NCBI GenBank assembly: GCA_949752735.1 | Contig: OX457039.1 | Span: 21,498,830 to 21,562,829, forward strand | From: Lumbricus terrestris | Taxonomy: Eukaryota; Annelida; Clitellata; Crassiclitellata; Lumbricidae | Length of the DNA: 64,000 nucleotides | Reading direction: 5' to 3' | In this document: in pieces, positions 35,020-45,655 of the stretch | Layout: every line of letters begins with the position of its first letter | How positions within the stretch are numbered: the stretch's first letter is position 1 | The notes under the pieces: model-generated | Database searches by the model: none | The model's input: the letters and a program-made list of their open reading frames with translations, nothing else | What the model was told of the DNA's origin: nothing | Program-made: the position numbers and the translations under genes

Positions 35020-38000
35020 AAGTGGTACCAGAAGTGGGGTTCAAACTTCTGAGGTACGCACTGCCCCTTTTCTGCCTTTGAATGTTGACTTTTCAACCGG
35101 GAATCTTTCCATGGATGTTTCTCGACCTGATCGTGAGTACTTTGGCGCTCGTCCAAAAATTTGTTGGCCTGATTTGAACGTAGCTGGTGGATTTGCTCAA
35201 TTCGATGTGGCTGCGCCGGTTGATTTGGTTACGGTTGACCCAGTGGGACGTACTGATCAAGAAGCTGAATTGGTTCGCGACCGTTTTAAGACTTCTTCTT
35301 CTGTTGCTGGTGTTGAAAATTGGCTGCGTTCTGTTCCAAGAGTTTCGGAAGCTGTTCGGGACAGCAGACCCATGTTTTCTGAGCGTGTAGTCCCAGCTGG
35401 TCCTGACAGGGATGTGTACCGGTTACCCGAGCGATGTGTGGAGGTACTCTCCGTGCGAGAACGGTCGAGTAGAAGTGCTGGTGCATCTCGCAGGCATGTT
35501 CCTCGACTTGAGACGATTGAGAGCGTCTCGGGAAATGATGTAGCTGCCAATGTAAAGAATGAATTGTCAATTCTCCGACAATGTGTGGTTCTGCTCACGC
35601 AGAAGGTGGAGGCCTTGTCAGTTTCTGGTGAACGGAGGCAGGAGTCATTGGCAAAGCAGATGGTGAGACCTCCGGATAAAGCACACGGAAAAAAGGTCAG
35701 TAAAGAAACGGTACGACAGAGTGATTTACCGGAGCAACGAGTGTCACAGTCACGGCATGGTGATTCTCCGAAAGTCAGACGACTGGTACAGCAGGATGTC
35801 AGGGTGAAAGGAAAAGTGGTGTCATCAGACGACGCATCCACACAGACGGACCAGGATGAGCTGAGAATAAGGACGAATGACGGAAGTCATCATCGTCGGG
35901 CAAAACGTAAAGTGAAAATCACGGTGCCGACCCAGCGTATTGAACCGTCGTCAAGTCGGTCTATCCTCAAGAAGAAAGACCAAGGACACCGACGTGTGGC
36001 AGTGGTGTCAAGCGACGATAGCAATTCGTCGGGTGAAAGTATTCGGTCTCCCGTAAAGGCAAGAGGACACAGAGACAGAGGAGTTGCCAAAGACCAGGGT
36101 AACACTCGTGTGAAACAACGAGTCGGATCACGGATCGGGGCAGCGGATGAATCGAGCGATGATAGCGATTCACCTCGACGGAGTTCCGCTGATGACAGAA
36201 CACGTCAACGTTCTGCCAGTCAGACGAGAACCCGAGTTCCAGTGGACCGTGGGATCCGGATCAAACTTGAAAAGTATGACGGGAAGACAGCGATCGCTGC
36301 GTTTCTGGCCAAGTTTGAAGTCTGCGCCAGATGCAACAATTGGAGCGACAGGGAAAAATCTGACCAGCTCATGTGTGCTCTCACAGGGCCGGCGTCACAA
36401 TTGTTGTGGGACATGGGTGCGCAGAAGAACGTGTCTTGGCAGGGTCTGGTGGAAAAGTTGAAGGCGAGGTATGGTTCGGAGAATCAAACGAATCTCTTCC
36501 GAACCAAGCTACGGACATACCGACAGGGTCAGTCTGAGACACTGAGCAATGTTGTGCAGGAGATCAGGCGATTGATGGTCCTAGCATATCCTGGACCAAC
36601 AAATGACGTTGTCGAGTCGATCGCTTGTGATGCCTTCATTGACGCTTTGACGAATCAAGACTTGGCTCAGAAAGTACGCGAAAGAGAACCGGTTGACCTT
36701 GAGACCGCGTACAAACATGCTGTCCGATTGGAAGCATACGGTCGTCAGTCAACGTCTGGTGGTAACGTGGAACAGAGACATGGTAGAGTGAAAGCTGCCA
36801 GGAGCGATAAAACGACTCCGGTAGTCGGGGATCCACAAGATCAGCGAATGGTCGACCTGGAACGTCAAATTGAGACTCTGACCAAGGAACTCGGTCAGCT
36901 CAAGCCGAAGTCAGATTCGGGGTTTGTTGAAAATAAACCCTACGAACGATGGAATCGTTCGGACCGGACAAACAACGGACCGTTTCAGAGGCAAGGATTT
37001 CAACCAGGTGGTTGGAGGAACGATAACATCGTGTGTTTCCAGTGCCGAAAACGAGGACATATCCGCAGGTATTGTCCGCAGCTGAGGACAACAGCTGAGG
37101 AAGATCCAGTGGGCGGTGAAACTTTCCCGGAACCGTCACAAAGTCGACTGGTCAAAGGAAGCAGCATGGCGTACATCGTCGCACGCTTGAATGGAGTACG
37201 ACGTCAATGTCTTCTTGACTCAGGCAGTGAGATGTCGCTGGTGCCTAAATGCTTCGTGCCAGGGAGTAAAGTAGTACCGTCAGAGCAACGACTGCTAGCT
37301 GCGAACGGGAGCGAGATCCGAGTGGAAGGTGAAGCCATGTTGACCATTCACATCGGCAGGAAATCCTTTCCGTTACCTTGTCTGGTGACGGACCAAGTGA
37401 CGGAAGTCATCTTGGGGCTGTCGTGGCTCGAAGCCAATCGGGCAAGTTGGAACTTCGCTGGTCACTGTGTTCGCTTGGGTGAACTGAACGTACCGCTGAA
37501 AACTACATCTGCAGAACTCAGGTGTAGAAAAATCGTGATCCGAAACGACACTGTAATACCGGCCAGATGTGAAATGGATGTACTGGTGTCAGTGGTGTAT
37601 CCGCATCTGCGTGTCGATATAGAGAACTGGGTCACTACTCCCAAGGAACTGTCCAAAGGACTTGTAGTTGGGCGAACCCTGATTCCGGGGAAGGAGTCAG
37701 TGGTCTGGGTCAGGATGATGAACGTGGGAAACGAGGACACCACGGTGAGGCAAAGTACTGAATGCCTGTTGGAACGAGTGACAGTATTACAAGTCACTAA
37801 GAAGCTGATGACACAGAAGTCAGGGTACGGTCAACAGATTCCGTCAAGAATAGGAACGACACGGCAACCCACGGTACAGCCGGAGGTAAAAGATAACACC
37901 GGGATCGCTTCGGATAAAGACACCGAGTATGGTTGGATGAATGAGAGGGTACACACGGTACCCACGGTACGGCCGGAGGTAAAAGTTGACACCTGGAGCG

Positions 38001-38314
38001 CTTTGGAAAAAGACGTGGTTGGACCCACGGTACTGCCGGCGGAAAAAGTTAACAACGGGAGCGCTTTGGATAAAGACATGTTGGAGCGGAAGCAGCAGGC
38101 TGAGGACAAGATCTGGCCTGTGACGACCAGTGACAGCTGGCTGAAGGATGAAGAAGAGGACAGTGACTCCTCTCTCGACCTCGATCTTGAGAGGGTGTGT
38201 CGACGTTTTCCGTCGATAAGGGAACACCTTGGAGGTTTGCCTATGTCCATGATGGACAATACCGTCGAAAGTCCCAGTCGACGAAGTGGTAGTCAGTCCC
38301 CAATGGATGACTAG
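34568..38314 (+). CDS. Gag-nucleocapsid-protease of element A
   Basis: A 1248-residue intact ORF from ATG 34568, a good Kozak context (agcATGg); the open frame extends 61 codons further upstream without a better start. Residues 1-150 lie in the LTR and are Ser/Asp/Gly-rich and disordered. The capsid-type retrotransposon Gag domain is at about 565-728 (KYDGKTAIAAFLAKFEVC ... AYPGPTNDVVESIACDAFID ... KVREREP). A short coiled coil at about 760 (DLERQIETLTKELGQL) precedes the zinc knuckle C823-C826-H831-C836. The retropepsin spans about 870-965, with D884-S885-G886 and I948-L949-G950. The C-terminal tail (about 1100-1175) holds three imperfect copies of a PTV.PE.K...(A)..KD unit. No RT, RNase H or integrase motif follows. 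Gag would assemble the particle and the protease mature it; pol must come from elsewhere. Confidence 0.9.
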   Translation: MVRKSKDEQGKKTKTEGATGGARRGRSAGGTTDPVLGVGHPPSQDVAYSATAGSAESGSDDTALHTRSQASVSGASSTVSESDNGAHGADSDSGDPGNPGKSAGLSGLGLSETLDGAGATEEDRPGQSEAFAADGKREAAQALSAEGRTPQSGTRSGVQTSEVRTAPFLPLNVDFSTGNLSMDVSRPDREYFGARPKICWPDLNVAGGFAQFDVAAPVDLVTVDPVGRTDQEAELVRDRFKTSSSVAGVENWLRSVPRVSEAVRDSRPMFSERVVPAGPDRDVYRLPERCVEVLSVRERSSRSAGASRRHVPRLETIESVSGNDVAANVKNELSILRQCVVLLTQKVEALSVSGERRQESLAKQMVRPPDKAHGKKVSKETVRQSDLPEQRVSQSRHGDSPKVRRLVQQDVRVKGKVVSSDDASTQTDQDELRIRTNDGSHHRRAKRKVKITVPTQRIEPSSSRSILKKKDQGHRRVAVVSSDDSNSSGESIRSPVKARGHRDRGVAKDQGNTRVKQRVGSRIGAADESSDDSDSPRRSSADDRTRQRSASQTRTRVPVDRGIRIKLEKYDGKTAIAAFLAKFEVCARCNNWSDREKSDQLMCALTGPASQLLWDMGAQKNVSWQGLVEKLKARYGSENQTNLFRTKLRTYRQGQSETLSNVVQEIRRLMVLAYPGPTNDVVESIACDAFIDALTNQDLAQKVREREPVDLETAYKHAVRLEAYGRQSTSGGNVEQRHGRVKAARSDKTTPVVGDPQDQRMVDLERQIETLTKELGQLKPKSDSGFVENKPYERWNRSDRTNNGPFQRQGFQPGGWRNDNIVCFQCRKRGHIRRYCPQLRTTAEEDPVGGETFPEPSQSRLVKGSSMAYIVARLNGVRRQCLLDSGSEMSLVPKCFVPGSKVVPSEQRLLAANGSEIRVEGEAMLTIHIGRKSFPLPCLVTDQVTEVILGLSWLEANRASWNFAGHCVRLGELNVPLKTTSAELRCRKIVIRNDTVIPARCEMDVLVSVVYPHLRVDIENWVTTPKELSKGLVVGRTLIPGKESVVWVRMMNVGNEDTTVRQSTECLLERVTVLQVTKKLMTQKSGYGQQIPSRIGTTRQPTVQPEVKDNTGIASDKDTEYGWMNERVHTVPTVRPEVKVDTWSALEKDVVGPTVLPAEKVNNGSALDKDMLERKQQAEDKIWPVTTSDSWLKDEEEDSDSSLDLDLERVCRRFPSIREHLGGLPMSMMDNTVESPSRRSGSQSPMDD
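35023..35042 (+). other. Primer-binding site of element A (tRNA-Leu)
   Basis: TGGTACCAGAAGTGGGGT, three nt after the LTR and extended by TC. It is complementary to the 3' end of a leucine tRNA (acceptor stem plus CCA, running into the T arm) with about one mismatch against the usual animal tRNA-Leu(UAA) sequence as I recall it. Confidence 0.75.
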
Positions 38315-40032
38315 CCAAATTAATCGCGTAATGGCGATGTGTTTCTGGCAGGGGTTGAGAAAGATTTCTGTTTACATTTGACAGCTCTTTTGTTTGACGC
38401 CACAGTGGTACTTGTGGGTTGCGAGGCTTGAACTGGGTCTCGACACCGCTTAAGGTGGTGGGTTTTAGATCTGTCGGTAGACAGTGTTCCTTTTGATGTA
38501 ACCTTTTTCGGTACAGGGTAAAGTGGTACCTGATCGTATTGTGAACGCGCCCTGCGTTTTCTTGTACTCGCGTGATGGCGATTGTTTCTTGATACTGGTC
38601 AAGTTCCTTTGAATTTCGTTTTATTTGCTGACCGCTTAACTGTGGTGGGACTGTCCACGCAATTCGCGAATAACTCTTGTTGAGTAGAATCACTATCAGA
38701 CGGTGATGTGAGGGAACAACGGATATTCCCAGGACAGTGGACCGAGTTGGTAACTTTTCTCTCCTTAAGGTCCCTCAGCTTCGGTTGAGTGGAGCTCGGG
38801 TAAGAGATAGAGTGCGTATGAGGTTGGTGGTCTCGTGGGTGGTACGGGATACCAGTAGAGTGGTGGTAGGAATTACTTGCTCCTGACAGGTTGACGTTGT
38901 AGGTCACGTTGGGGAGGGAATAAAAGCAAGGTTCCTGGAGGAATTACTCGCACCTGGCAGGCTGACGTTGTAGGTAACGTTCGGGCGGGGTGTCGTAAGT
39001 CGGGTCTCCTCGAGGACGTTAGTCGCACCTGTTCGAGCTATCACTACCAGTTAGTGCATGGGCGGGGTTCCTTAAGTCGAAGTCCGGTTTCTGGTCAAAT
39101 GACCGTGTGTCGAGGATGTACTCGCACCTGTGCTAGCTATCGCTACGAGTTAGCGGATGGGCGGGGTGAATTAAGCCGAGGTTCCTGAGGACGCTAGTCG
39201 CACCTGTTCTAGCTATCACTACGAGTTAGTGATGGGCGGAGTTCCTTTAAGTCGAAGTCCTGGTTTAAAAGACAGTGGGAGGACGCTAGTCGCACCTGTA
39301 CCAGCTATCGCTACCAGTTAGCGATGGGCGGGGTTCCTTAAGTCGAAGTCCTGGTTGTAAAATGACTGTCTGGATCGCTCTATAACTGTGGTGGTTTCCG
39401 GTTCCTTGCACTCTAATCGAGCTCGGGTTGGAGATGTTCCTGTTACGTTTATGTTTCCCTGATCTTGCAGCCGATGTTTACATCGATGAACGGCACGTGA
39501 AGTATATGTTGGGATAAGGAAAGACTGTTCGTGAATCTGCGGCGGATTCTTGGATTTTTGCCGGCACGCAAACTTCCGATTTTTGGTTATTACAATAATA
39601 TGTCTGTTCTATTCTGTCGTTACTAGCACCAGCTAGTTGCGGAGGTTCGATTTGCTGTCGTAGGGTCGATCCTTGACTGCAAAGTCTACTCCGATGTGCC
39701 TATGTATTTGTGTTAGTTGTTGTTACTTTCAGAGTTGGTGGGAACTGGCCAACAAACGACGCTGCTGGACGTCGTGTTCTGGACAACGAGATTCAGACAG
39801 AGAATCTTTGACACTGTGATGATGGTGGTTGAGTATGACTGGTGCAAATGGAATAATAAAGAGCATATCTGGTGTGTGAATGGGTTATGAGTGACACTCA
39901 TTTTTGTGATCGGGAGACAGAGGGGGTAGTGCTGTCTCCCAAGAACCTAAGTAGGTAGGTTAGAGGACGGGCCCATAAAAATGGGAGGGTCCTGATAAAT
40001 ACGTTCCATGTTTCCTTACGATGCTCCGCATC
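38315..40032 (+). other. Non-coding 3' region of element A
   Basis: 1.7 kb with no ORF of note. It starts with a small hairpin motif, TCGCGTAATGGCGA (38324-38337), which recurs with one change at 38568-38581. It then carries a stem-loop array (38860-39360). Confidence 0.8.
38860..39360 (+). repeat. Stem-loop array in element A, about six units
   Basis: Units of about 70-95 nt, each with a 'tcgcacctg' block, a hairpin, and a 'gggcggggttcc' block. Units 3-6 have stems CACTA/TAGTG (39042-39056), CGCTA/TAGCG (39141-39155), ATCACTA/TAGTGAT (39215-39233) and ATCGCTA/TAGCGAT (39307-39325), with loops CCAGT or CGAGT. Both strands of the stem change together. Units 1-2 have unrelated short stems around 'acgttgtaggt'. 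Confidence 0.8.
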
Positions 40033-40050
40033 AAAGAAAGGTGGGGAGAG
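40033..40050 (+). other. Polypurine tract of element A
   Basis: AAAGAAAGGTGGGGAGAG directly before the 3' LTR, the expected primer for plus-strand DNA synthesis. Confidence 0.85.
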
Positions 40051-41993
40051 TGTGGCGGACAGGCCACAAGACAAGTACACGTAAAATATAACTTGTTGGG
40101 TGAATAGCGGGAGTAACCCTGACTCTCGTTAAGTAGCCATTTGGCTTAGTAGAAAAGAAACTGAAACCGGTTTCGTTAAAATTTAGGTTTCGGTCATTGT
40201 ATACGGAAGACCGATGTCCACGTTTAAGCCAAAGCATAGAGTGTTGCCGGTGGAATAAAGCCTGCCACACGGTGCGTTGCTTATAACGTGGAGTAGTTGC
40301 CGACTACTCCATACGTACTGTGTTCGTGAATTCGTTCATAGTTAAATCGGTTGTGTTCGACTGTCTCTACAGGATTGGCATTGGCCATTCGAACATAATT
40401 GGGCGATCCTGATATACGCAGTTGTGAGAGCTCGGGCGACGATCTGTCGGGGTGCGTTACTCTGTCATCGATCTCACGGGGTTCAATCTTCTGTTTCAGG
40501 GGTACGGGTTACTGGCCGGAGACGCCGCAGCTCCGTTGGTCTGCGGAAGTGTTACATTGTATAGGGTGAAATCCCCTGGTGAAGTATCCGGTTACTGTTT
40601 GGCTACACGGGTTGGTGATTCTGCAGGACTTGGGTTGGGCTCCTACCTGCCAGGGAATCTACGTGTTGCATTCACGGTCCTGCCGTCTTGGCGATCATTG
40701 AGAGTCCTTTGAGCGTAACGCGAAGGTTACGGGTTTTTCTGTGGTGGAGAGTGGTGACTCCACGGGTGCGCATGAAGCCGACGCCTCGGCGATATACGTT
40801 CTACTTAGTAAAACAGGGGCACCAAGTTTTGGGGTTTGATCAGAGTTAAAGTGGTACAGTAGAGAGTTGTTGCTCCCCTCGGGTAGAGGATTTGTTTGTA
40901 GGCTCAGCAAACTAGGAGCAAGGGAAGCAGAGTAAATTGTGAGAGTAAAGACCAAGTGTTATTGAGGGTTTTTACCTGAGGTCCGTAACTGCTGAGGTAG
41001 GGCGAACGGCGCCAGTAGAATATAGCGACAATAAATAAGTCTCTTCGGAGACGGGGCTACCCGATACCTGTTCCCCCAAGACCGCCAGGTCTTTTATTTT
41101 TTTCCTCTGTTTCCCGTGAACAGGCCAGCATCCACCACGACGCTCTTCCGAGCGCCCGAGAAAGCTAAGTCTCGGTGAGGCGCCGGTTGTTGCCGTTGGA
41201 CGTGGGACGAGTGAGGCGAGCACTCGGGAAGCGCACCGCGTACTTGTTACACGGCGGCGGTGCGCGTTCCGTGGACAGGCTAAGTGTCAAAGTCGGGAGT
41301 TCGGCCGCTGCCGGTCTCGATTGCTGCCGGGCTTCAGCTCGACTCTGCCCGGTAGCGTGTGAGCAGCGTGAGCCGTCTCTCCGTGGAATTCACTGTTACC
41401 GACATGAGAACAAGGTCGTGGCGCATCCTCGGCCTGGGGCCGTTGGATTGGTCCTGGTTTCAGGCACTTTGGTTGCCGGGAAGGGGCATGCGCTCAGTAG
41501 TCCCCGTCGGTGGCGAGGGCTCGGTGGCTGCCCGGTGCAGCATGGTACGCAAGAGTAAAGACGAACAGGGCAAGAAGACAAAGACCGAAGGCGCGACGGG
41601 TGGCGCACGGCGAGGCCGCTCTGCCGGTGGGACAACGGACCCTGTGTTGGGAGTCGGCCATCCTCCATCTCAGGACGTCGCCTACTCGGCGACCGCGGGC
41701 TCGGCAGAGAGCGGGTCAGACGATACGGCGCTGCACACCCGGTCGCAGGCGTCGGTGTCAGGGGCTTCTTCGACCGTCAGTGAAAGCGACAACGGCGCTC
41801 ACGGCGCAGACAGCGACTCGGGAGATCCAGGCAATCCTGGTAAGAGCGCGGGTCTCTCGGGTCTTGGGCTGTCAGAGACTCTTGATGGTGCAGGGGCCAC
41901 CGAGGAAGACCGACCCGGTCAGTCAGAGGCGTTTGCGGCCGACGGCAAGAGGGAAGCGGCGCAGGCGTTGTCTGCTGAGGGTCGGACGCCACA
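40051..41993 (+). repeat. 3' LTR of element A
   Basis: Same length as the 5' LTR at a constant offset of 6974. It carries a second copy of the gag start (ATG 41542) that runs out into host DNA and stops at 42019-42021. Confidence 0.93.
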
Positions 41994-42329
41994 TATACGT
42001 ACATTCTCCTTAACAGATTAAGTTGCACCACTTAGAAGTGTCAGACAAATTCAGCAATTTTGAGAGTTGCTTAAAACCTATGATGTACGGTAAATGCTGA
42101 ATTATAGTTTGCACAACAATTGGCTGTGTGCCATACCTCCCACACATACAAATAAGTATATGTAACCCACAGACATGCTGAGAGACCGTACAAGATTCTC
42201 AAGGTTCCCCCTAATGAAAACTCTGGCACTTTGTACCCTTTCACCCAGTATCTTGGGCCACTGAACCTCACCTCACTGCACCAACACTTCACAAATCCAT
42301 GCCTGTGGTTTAAGTTCAACTGATCTTAC

Positions 42330-42506
42330 CCTCTGAGTCATCAGTGCTTCTAGAACTTGACCAGTAATTTCATCTAAGCACTTCTCATACATGTGACTCT
42401 GATTCTCATTCTCCATCACCAGTGATGTCTTCTCGGCTTCTAACATCCGAAGGCGTTCAAGCAAAACCTTCGTTTTCTCGCCATCATCGGAGTGCAATGT
42501 ATTTCC
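42330..42506 (-). CDS. NCKAP5: NCKAP5-like, exon e (core conserved block)
   Basis: 177 nt, 59 codons, phase 0. It carries the most conserved segment of the family (GEKTKVLLERLRMLEAE, ENENQ, YEKCLDEI, ALMTQ). Donor AGG|GTAAGA. The acceptor TGTATAG lies in a 44-bp tandem duplication, so a second near-identical acceptor exists 44 nt upstream in the transcript. Confidence 0.9.
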
Positions 42507-42581
42507 CTATACAGCAATAAATACAAAAAAAAGAAATGCAATGTATTTCCCTGTACAGCAATAAATACAAAAAAAGAAATG
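42494..42581. repeat. 44-bp tandem duplication over a splice acceptor
   Basis: Two adjacent near-identical 44-bp copies (gcaatgtatttccct[a/g]tac...) include the 3' splice site and the first bases of NCKAP5-like exon e. The distal copy, with CTGTACAG, is as good an acceptor as the proximal one. Confidence 0.85.
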
Positions 42582-42589
42582 CATTATCT

Positions 42590-43020
42590 TTGTAATTTAA
42601 TGTAATTTGATTTATATATTAGTTAAAGAACTTGCTACAATGTGAGGCATGAATAAAATTTTACTAGGAGACAAAACACAGTCATACAAAGCCCAAAGTA
42701 TCAGCAAGACTCAAGAACTGTATTAATGATGAACAATGCCAAGTGTTGTATCCAAACACACGCGCACGCATGCACATAGTGCATTCTCAGTGTAGGAACA
42801 AAACAGTATCTGGACTTATTTTGAAGAACTAGCAGTGGATAGAACAGGACAGCAACTTCTACAAATCGAGTCCATCTACAAAATAAATCTCAGATCAAAG
42901 ATTCTTCGTGTATGATGTAGAGCAAGAGTTGCGTCAAAGTTAACTGATTTTAATATTTGCTGCCAATAATATTAACATAATATATACATACATAGCATAT
43001 TATGCTTGCCAATAACAGGA
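42590..43020. other. NCKAP5-like intron, nothing recognised
   Basis: AT-rich; no element ends or open frames that can be supported. Confidence 0.5.
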
Positions 43021-43021
43021 A

Positions 43022-43090
43022 TTGCCGGGAGCGTTTCTGAGTACCTTGAAGGGGCACTATATAAATTACAATTGATTGATTGATTGAATA
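43022..43090 (+). mobile_element. LINE/SINE 3' tail fragment
   Basis: 'gccgggagcgtttctgagtac' then 'cttgaaggggcactata' followed by (TTGA)n. This is the same tail as the LINE at 1300-1838. Confidence 0.65.
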
Positions 43091-43149
43091 ACAAGGTCAT
43101 AAACAACAAGTTGGTTAATCCAATGCTTTGTGAACTGCTACACAGATTT

Positions 43150-43450
43150 CTGTTTGACAACCACAAGTAATAATAGTAATAATAATAACAATAATAATTT
43201 TTCCGTTTTTTTATCCTACAATCCGGTTGACAGAATGCAACTGGTTACAGTGTACAATTATGCAGTTGCAACAATTCACAGGAACTCAGATTACAGAATA
43301 CATAAATCTTAACTATTAACAGAACAAATAGCCTGCAATAATCGGCGCTAATAGCAGCCTACAAAGCACGTCCGCCCTGTCTTGGCCTTGAACTCGTTAC
43401 CTCTTGCTCACTACGCCAGCGTGTTATCCATTACTCTACCGGGTAGGTAA
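43150..43450 (-). mobile_element. tRNA-derived SINE (family 1), minus strand
   Basis: On the minus strand: an A-box-like block (gtagagtaatggataacacg), a B-box-like block (gagttcaaggcc), the shared GCTTTGTAGGCTGCTATTAG body, and a 3' (ATT)n tail at about 43168-43200. It is the most complete member of the family in the window. Confidence 0.8.
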
Positions 43451-44029
43451 ATGCAAAACTTACAAATGAGAACAGTTTCTTATGGCTCCACAGGCACGAA
43501 ATAGCTACACATACAGTGTGCTCCCTGAGCTGCTGAATGTTACAGCAGCATCATTTGTCACATGTAAATAAGTTCACAGTTAAATAAGTTACAATTCTCG
43601 ATTTGCTATTAATTCACAAGCAGGACAGCTGCAGAAATACTGGAGACTGAAAAGTTGGCGATCTGTTTCGTTTTACATTTATAACTGCGACATGACAAAT
43701 GAAGACAAACATTTACAGATGAGCTACTGCAATGCTCAGCCAGATGAGACATTCATTTGCAAGGATTTCACATGTTGACTAGTAGCATAACCAACAGAAC
43801 TGTAAGTAGCATTGACTCATTTCATACGACCAATTCACCTGACTTTTCAAATGCTAATGAAAGTAACACCTACAGTGGTACCTATCGGAAAATGCTGCTT
43901 CACCAAGACCACGATTTTGCCGCACCCCTGCATCTGATAAAGGCTGGTAAAAAAATTGCATAAATTGGGTCGGACCGGCTCTCTGATACTGCAGATATGT
44001 CGGTATGCCATTGTCTTATATAATTGCAT

Positions 44030-44560
44030 ACCTTGACAATGAGAATCGCAAGCTCAGATTCTCACTGCACTTATCTTTTGTCAATGATTGCCCAGCCATG
44101 CAACACTTCATGCAGTAAGCTATCGATGACACGCTCCTCATCCTCCATTACACTGCTTCGCCCTCCCATCACTTCATCACTGAAATTTGCAAACCGCTCC
44201 ATAGCCATTGCCGTTCCACCTCTCTGGAACAAACTTCCGCCAGCACTTCGGCAAACTTCCGACCCATCATACGAACTCACCATAACTCCACCTCTCGCTA
44301 TCTCCCCACAGGTCTTTCACTCAAAACTGAAAACATTGCTCTTTCACAAATCCTATCCTGATTCCTCCTCTTCTCATCACATCCCTCGTCATTTCAATTC
44401 TAAACATCACCCACCTTAGCCGTCCATCTATCTGCCTGCCTGACTCTCCGGACTTGACCCGCTGCCTATCGATTTTGTTTTGATTGAGCGCCTGTGAATA
44501 AGCTGGTTCCCGCGACTTGGCTTTTGTGGGCGCTGTAGAAGTTTCGAGATTACGATTACG
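44030..44560 (+). pseudogene. LINE 3' fragment, C-terminal RT tail
   Basis: The frame ending at 44419 shows 'FANRSIAIAVPPLWNKLPPA' and 'FHSKLKTLLFHKSYPD', the post-RT pattern of L2/CR1-like LINEs. A 3' UTR-like part with 'gggcgctgtagaag' follows. The RT core is absent. Confidence 0.65.
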
Positions 44561-44912
44561 ATGTCGAGATGTAGAGAAAGACTGTTGAATGTTGATTGTA
44601 CTCAACAATGAAGCATTTATTTCTGAGGAGGAGGCTGACATCTGTATATTGTGCATTGCAAGGCAAGCAATGAAATGGTTTAGCCATAAAATCACAATTG
44701 AAATGTCACTGCAACTGATATATTATAAGAATTGTTGACATAAAACAATGAACACTGCATACGAAACACGAACAATAATATTATAACAGGAACTGCATCT
44801 TTTTCTTAGGAAACTCACAAGTACCAATAGCCAATTAATAAGTGCTAAATGGTCAGAGTGATCTGATAAGCATTTTCTGAAATTATTAATCTTGAGACAA
44901 GTAAGTACATAC

Positions 44913-44997
44913 GTCAAAGTTGTTTGTCACACTCTCTTGTCGTAGTACTTCACATTTGGATTTGTGTAGAGCTAAGCTCTGAGCAACTTCAGTCATT
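44913..44997 (-). CDS. NCKAP5: NCKAP5-like, exon d
   Basis: 85 nt: one carried base plus 28 codons (MTEVAQSLALHKSKCEVLRQ...), with acceptor TGTTTTAG and donor GAC|GTATGT. The phase fits exons c and e exactly. Confidence 0.78.
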
Positions 44998-45249
44998 CTA
45001 AAACAGTTTAAATCAAACTCTGCTGAATAATTTGAAGATTTTTGAGGTTAGACATGACACGTAAATACAGTTCAATGCTTCTACAGCTTCACCATAATTT
45101 CTTGCACTTCATTGCTAAAGCTTTTCACTTCAAAAGGTGGCCTTGCAACACCGTTCAGAGACCGTAAATTGAAAGAAGCTGCACAAACATGACAAAGTAA
45201 TCGTTACTTAAAATTTTAATTGAAAGAAACAATAGTTGGCACAGATGAA

Positions 45250-45655
45250 ACATATAATTAAATGTACTGCAAAGCAGATATATTATATATATATATAATG
45301 TATATTATATTACATATAATTAAATGTACTGCAAAGCAGATATATATATATATATATATATTGTATATTATATTACATATACTGGCCTAGTTAGCTACAC
45401 CGGTAAGCGAGAGCGGCTTTCGCCTGTTGGTTGCAACGGACTGCGGTTCAAGCCCCGGGTTGGGAGTTGACATTCAGAGATTTAGATATCTCGGGCTAGC
45501 ACGTGTGGGACGCAGGGGCGCTAGCTCCTGTGGAGCGACCTTGGGCAAGTTGCTTACCCATCATTGTCTGTGGGGAATGCAACGGGAAACCACCTCCCGT
45601 CATCATCATCATCATCATCATCTTACATATAATTAAATGTACTGCAACGCAGATA
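45250..45655. repeat. Tandem repeat interrupted by a SINE
   Basis: The motif 'acatataattaaatgtactg' followed by 'caaagcagata' occurs at about 45252, 45313 and 45625 with (TA)n between. The SINE at 45379-45624 sits between the second and third copies. Confidence 0.65.
45379..45624 (+). mobile_element. tRNA-derived SINE (family 3) with (ATC)n tail
   Basis: Head 'ggcctagttagctacaccgg' (A box) and 'gcggttcaagcccc' (B box), a body with 'ggagcgaccttgggcaag', and an (ATC)n 3' end at 45600-45622. Confidence 0.75.

Larger units (their letters stand above)
33077..41993 (+). mobile_element. LTR retrotransposon A: Gag-protease only
   Basis: An 8917-bp element with two 1943-bp LTRs (33077-35019 and 40051-41993). 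The LTR termini are inverted (TGTGGCG...CGCCACA), a 4-bp TATA repeat flanks the element, a PBS lies 3 nt after the 5' LTR, and a polypurine tract abuts the 3' LTR. The only ORF encodes Gag, a CCHC knuckle and a retropepsin. 1.7 kb of non-coding sequence follows, too short for pol. Every LTR segment I compared, including all reading frames, is identical in the two LTRs, so insertion is recent. It lies in the intron between exons e and f of the NCKAP5-like gene, in antisense orientation to it. The gag type and DSG...ILG protease place it with Ty3/gypsy elements. Confidence 0.92.

Noticed and set aside
35257..35841. Minus-strand 194-codon frame and similar long frames opposite gag
   Set aside because: Shadow frames of the GC-richer gag-protease ORF; no family resemblance and no initiation context.
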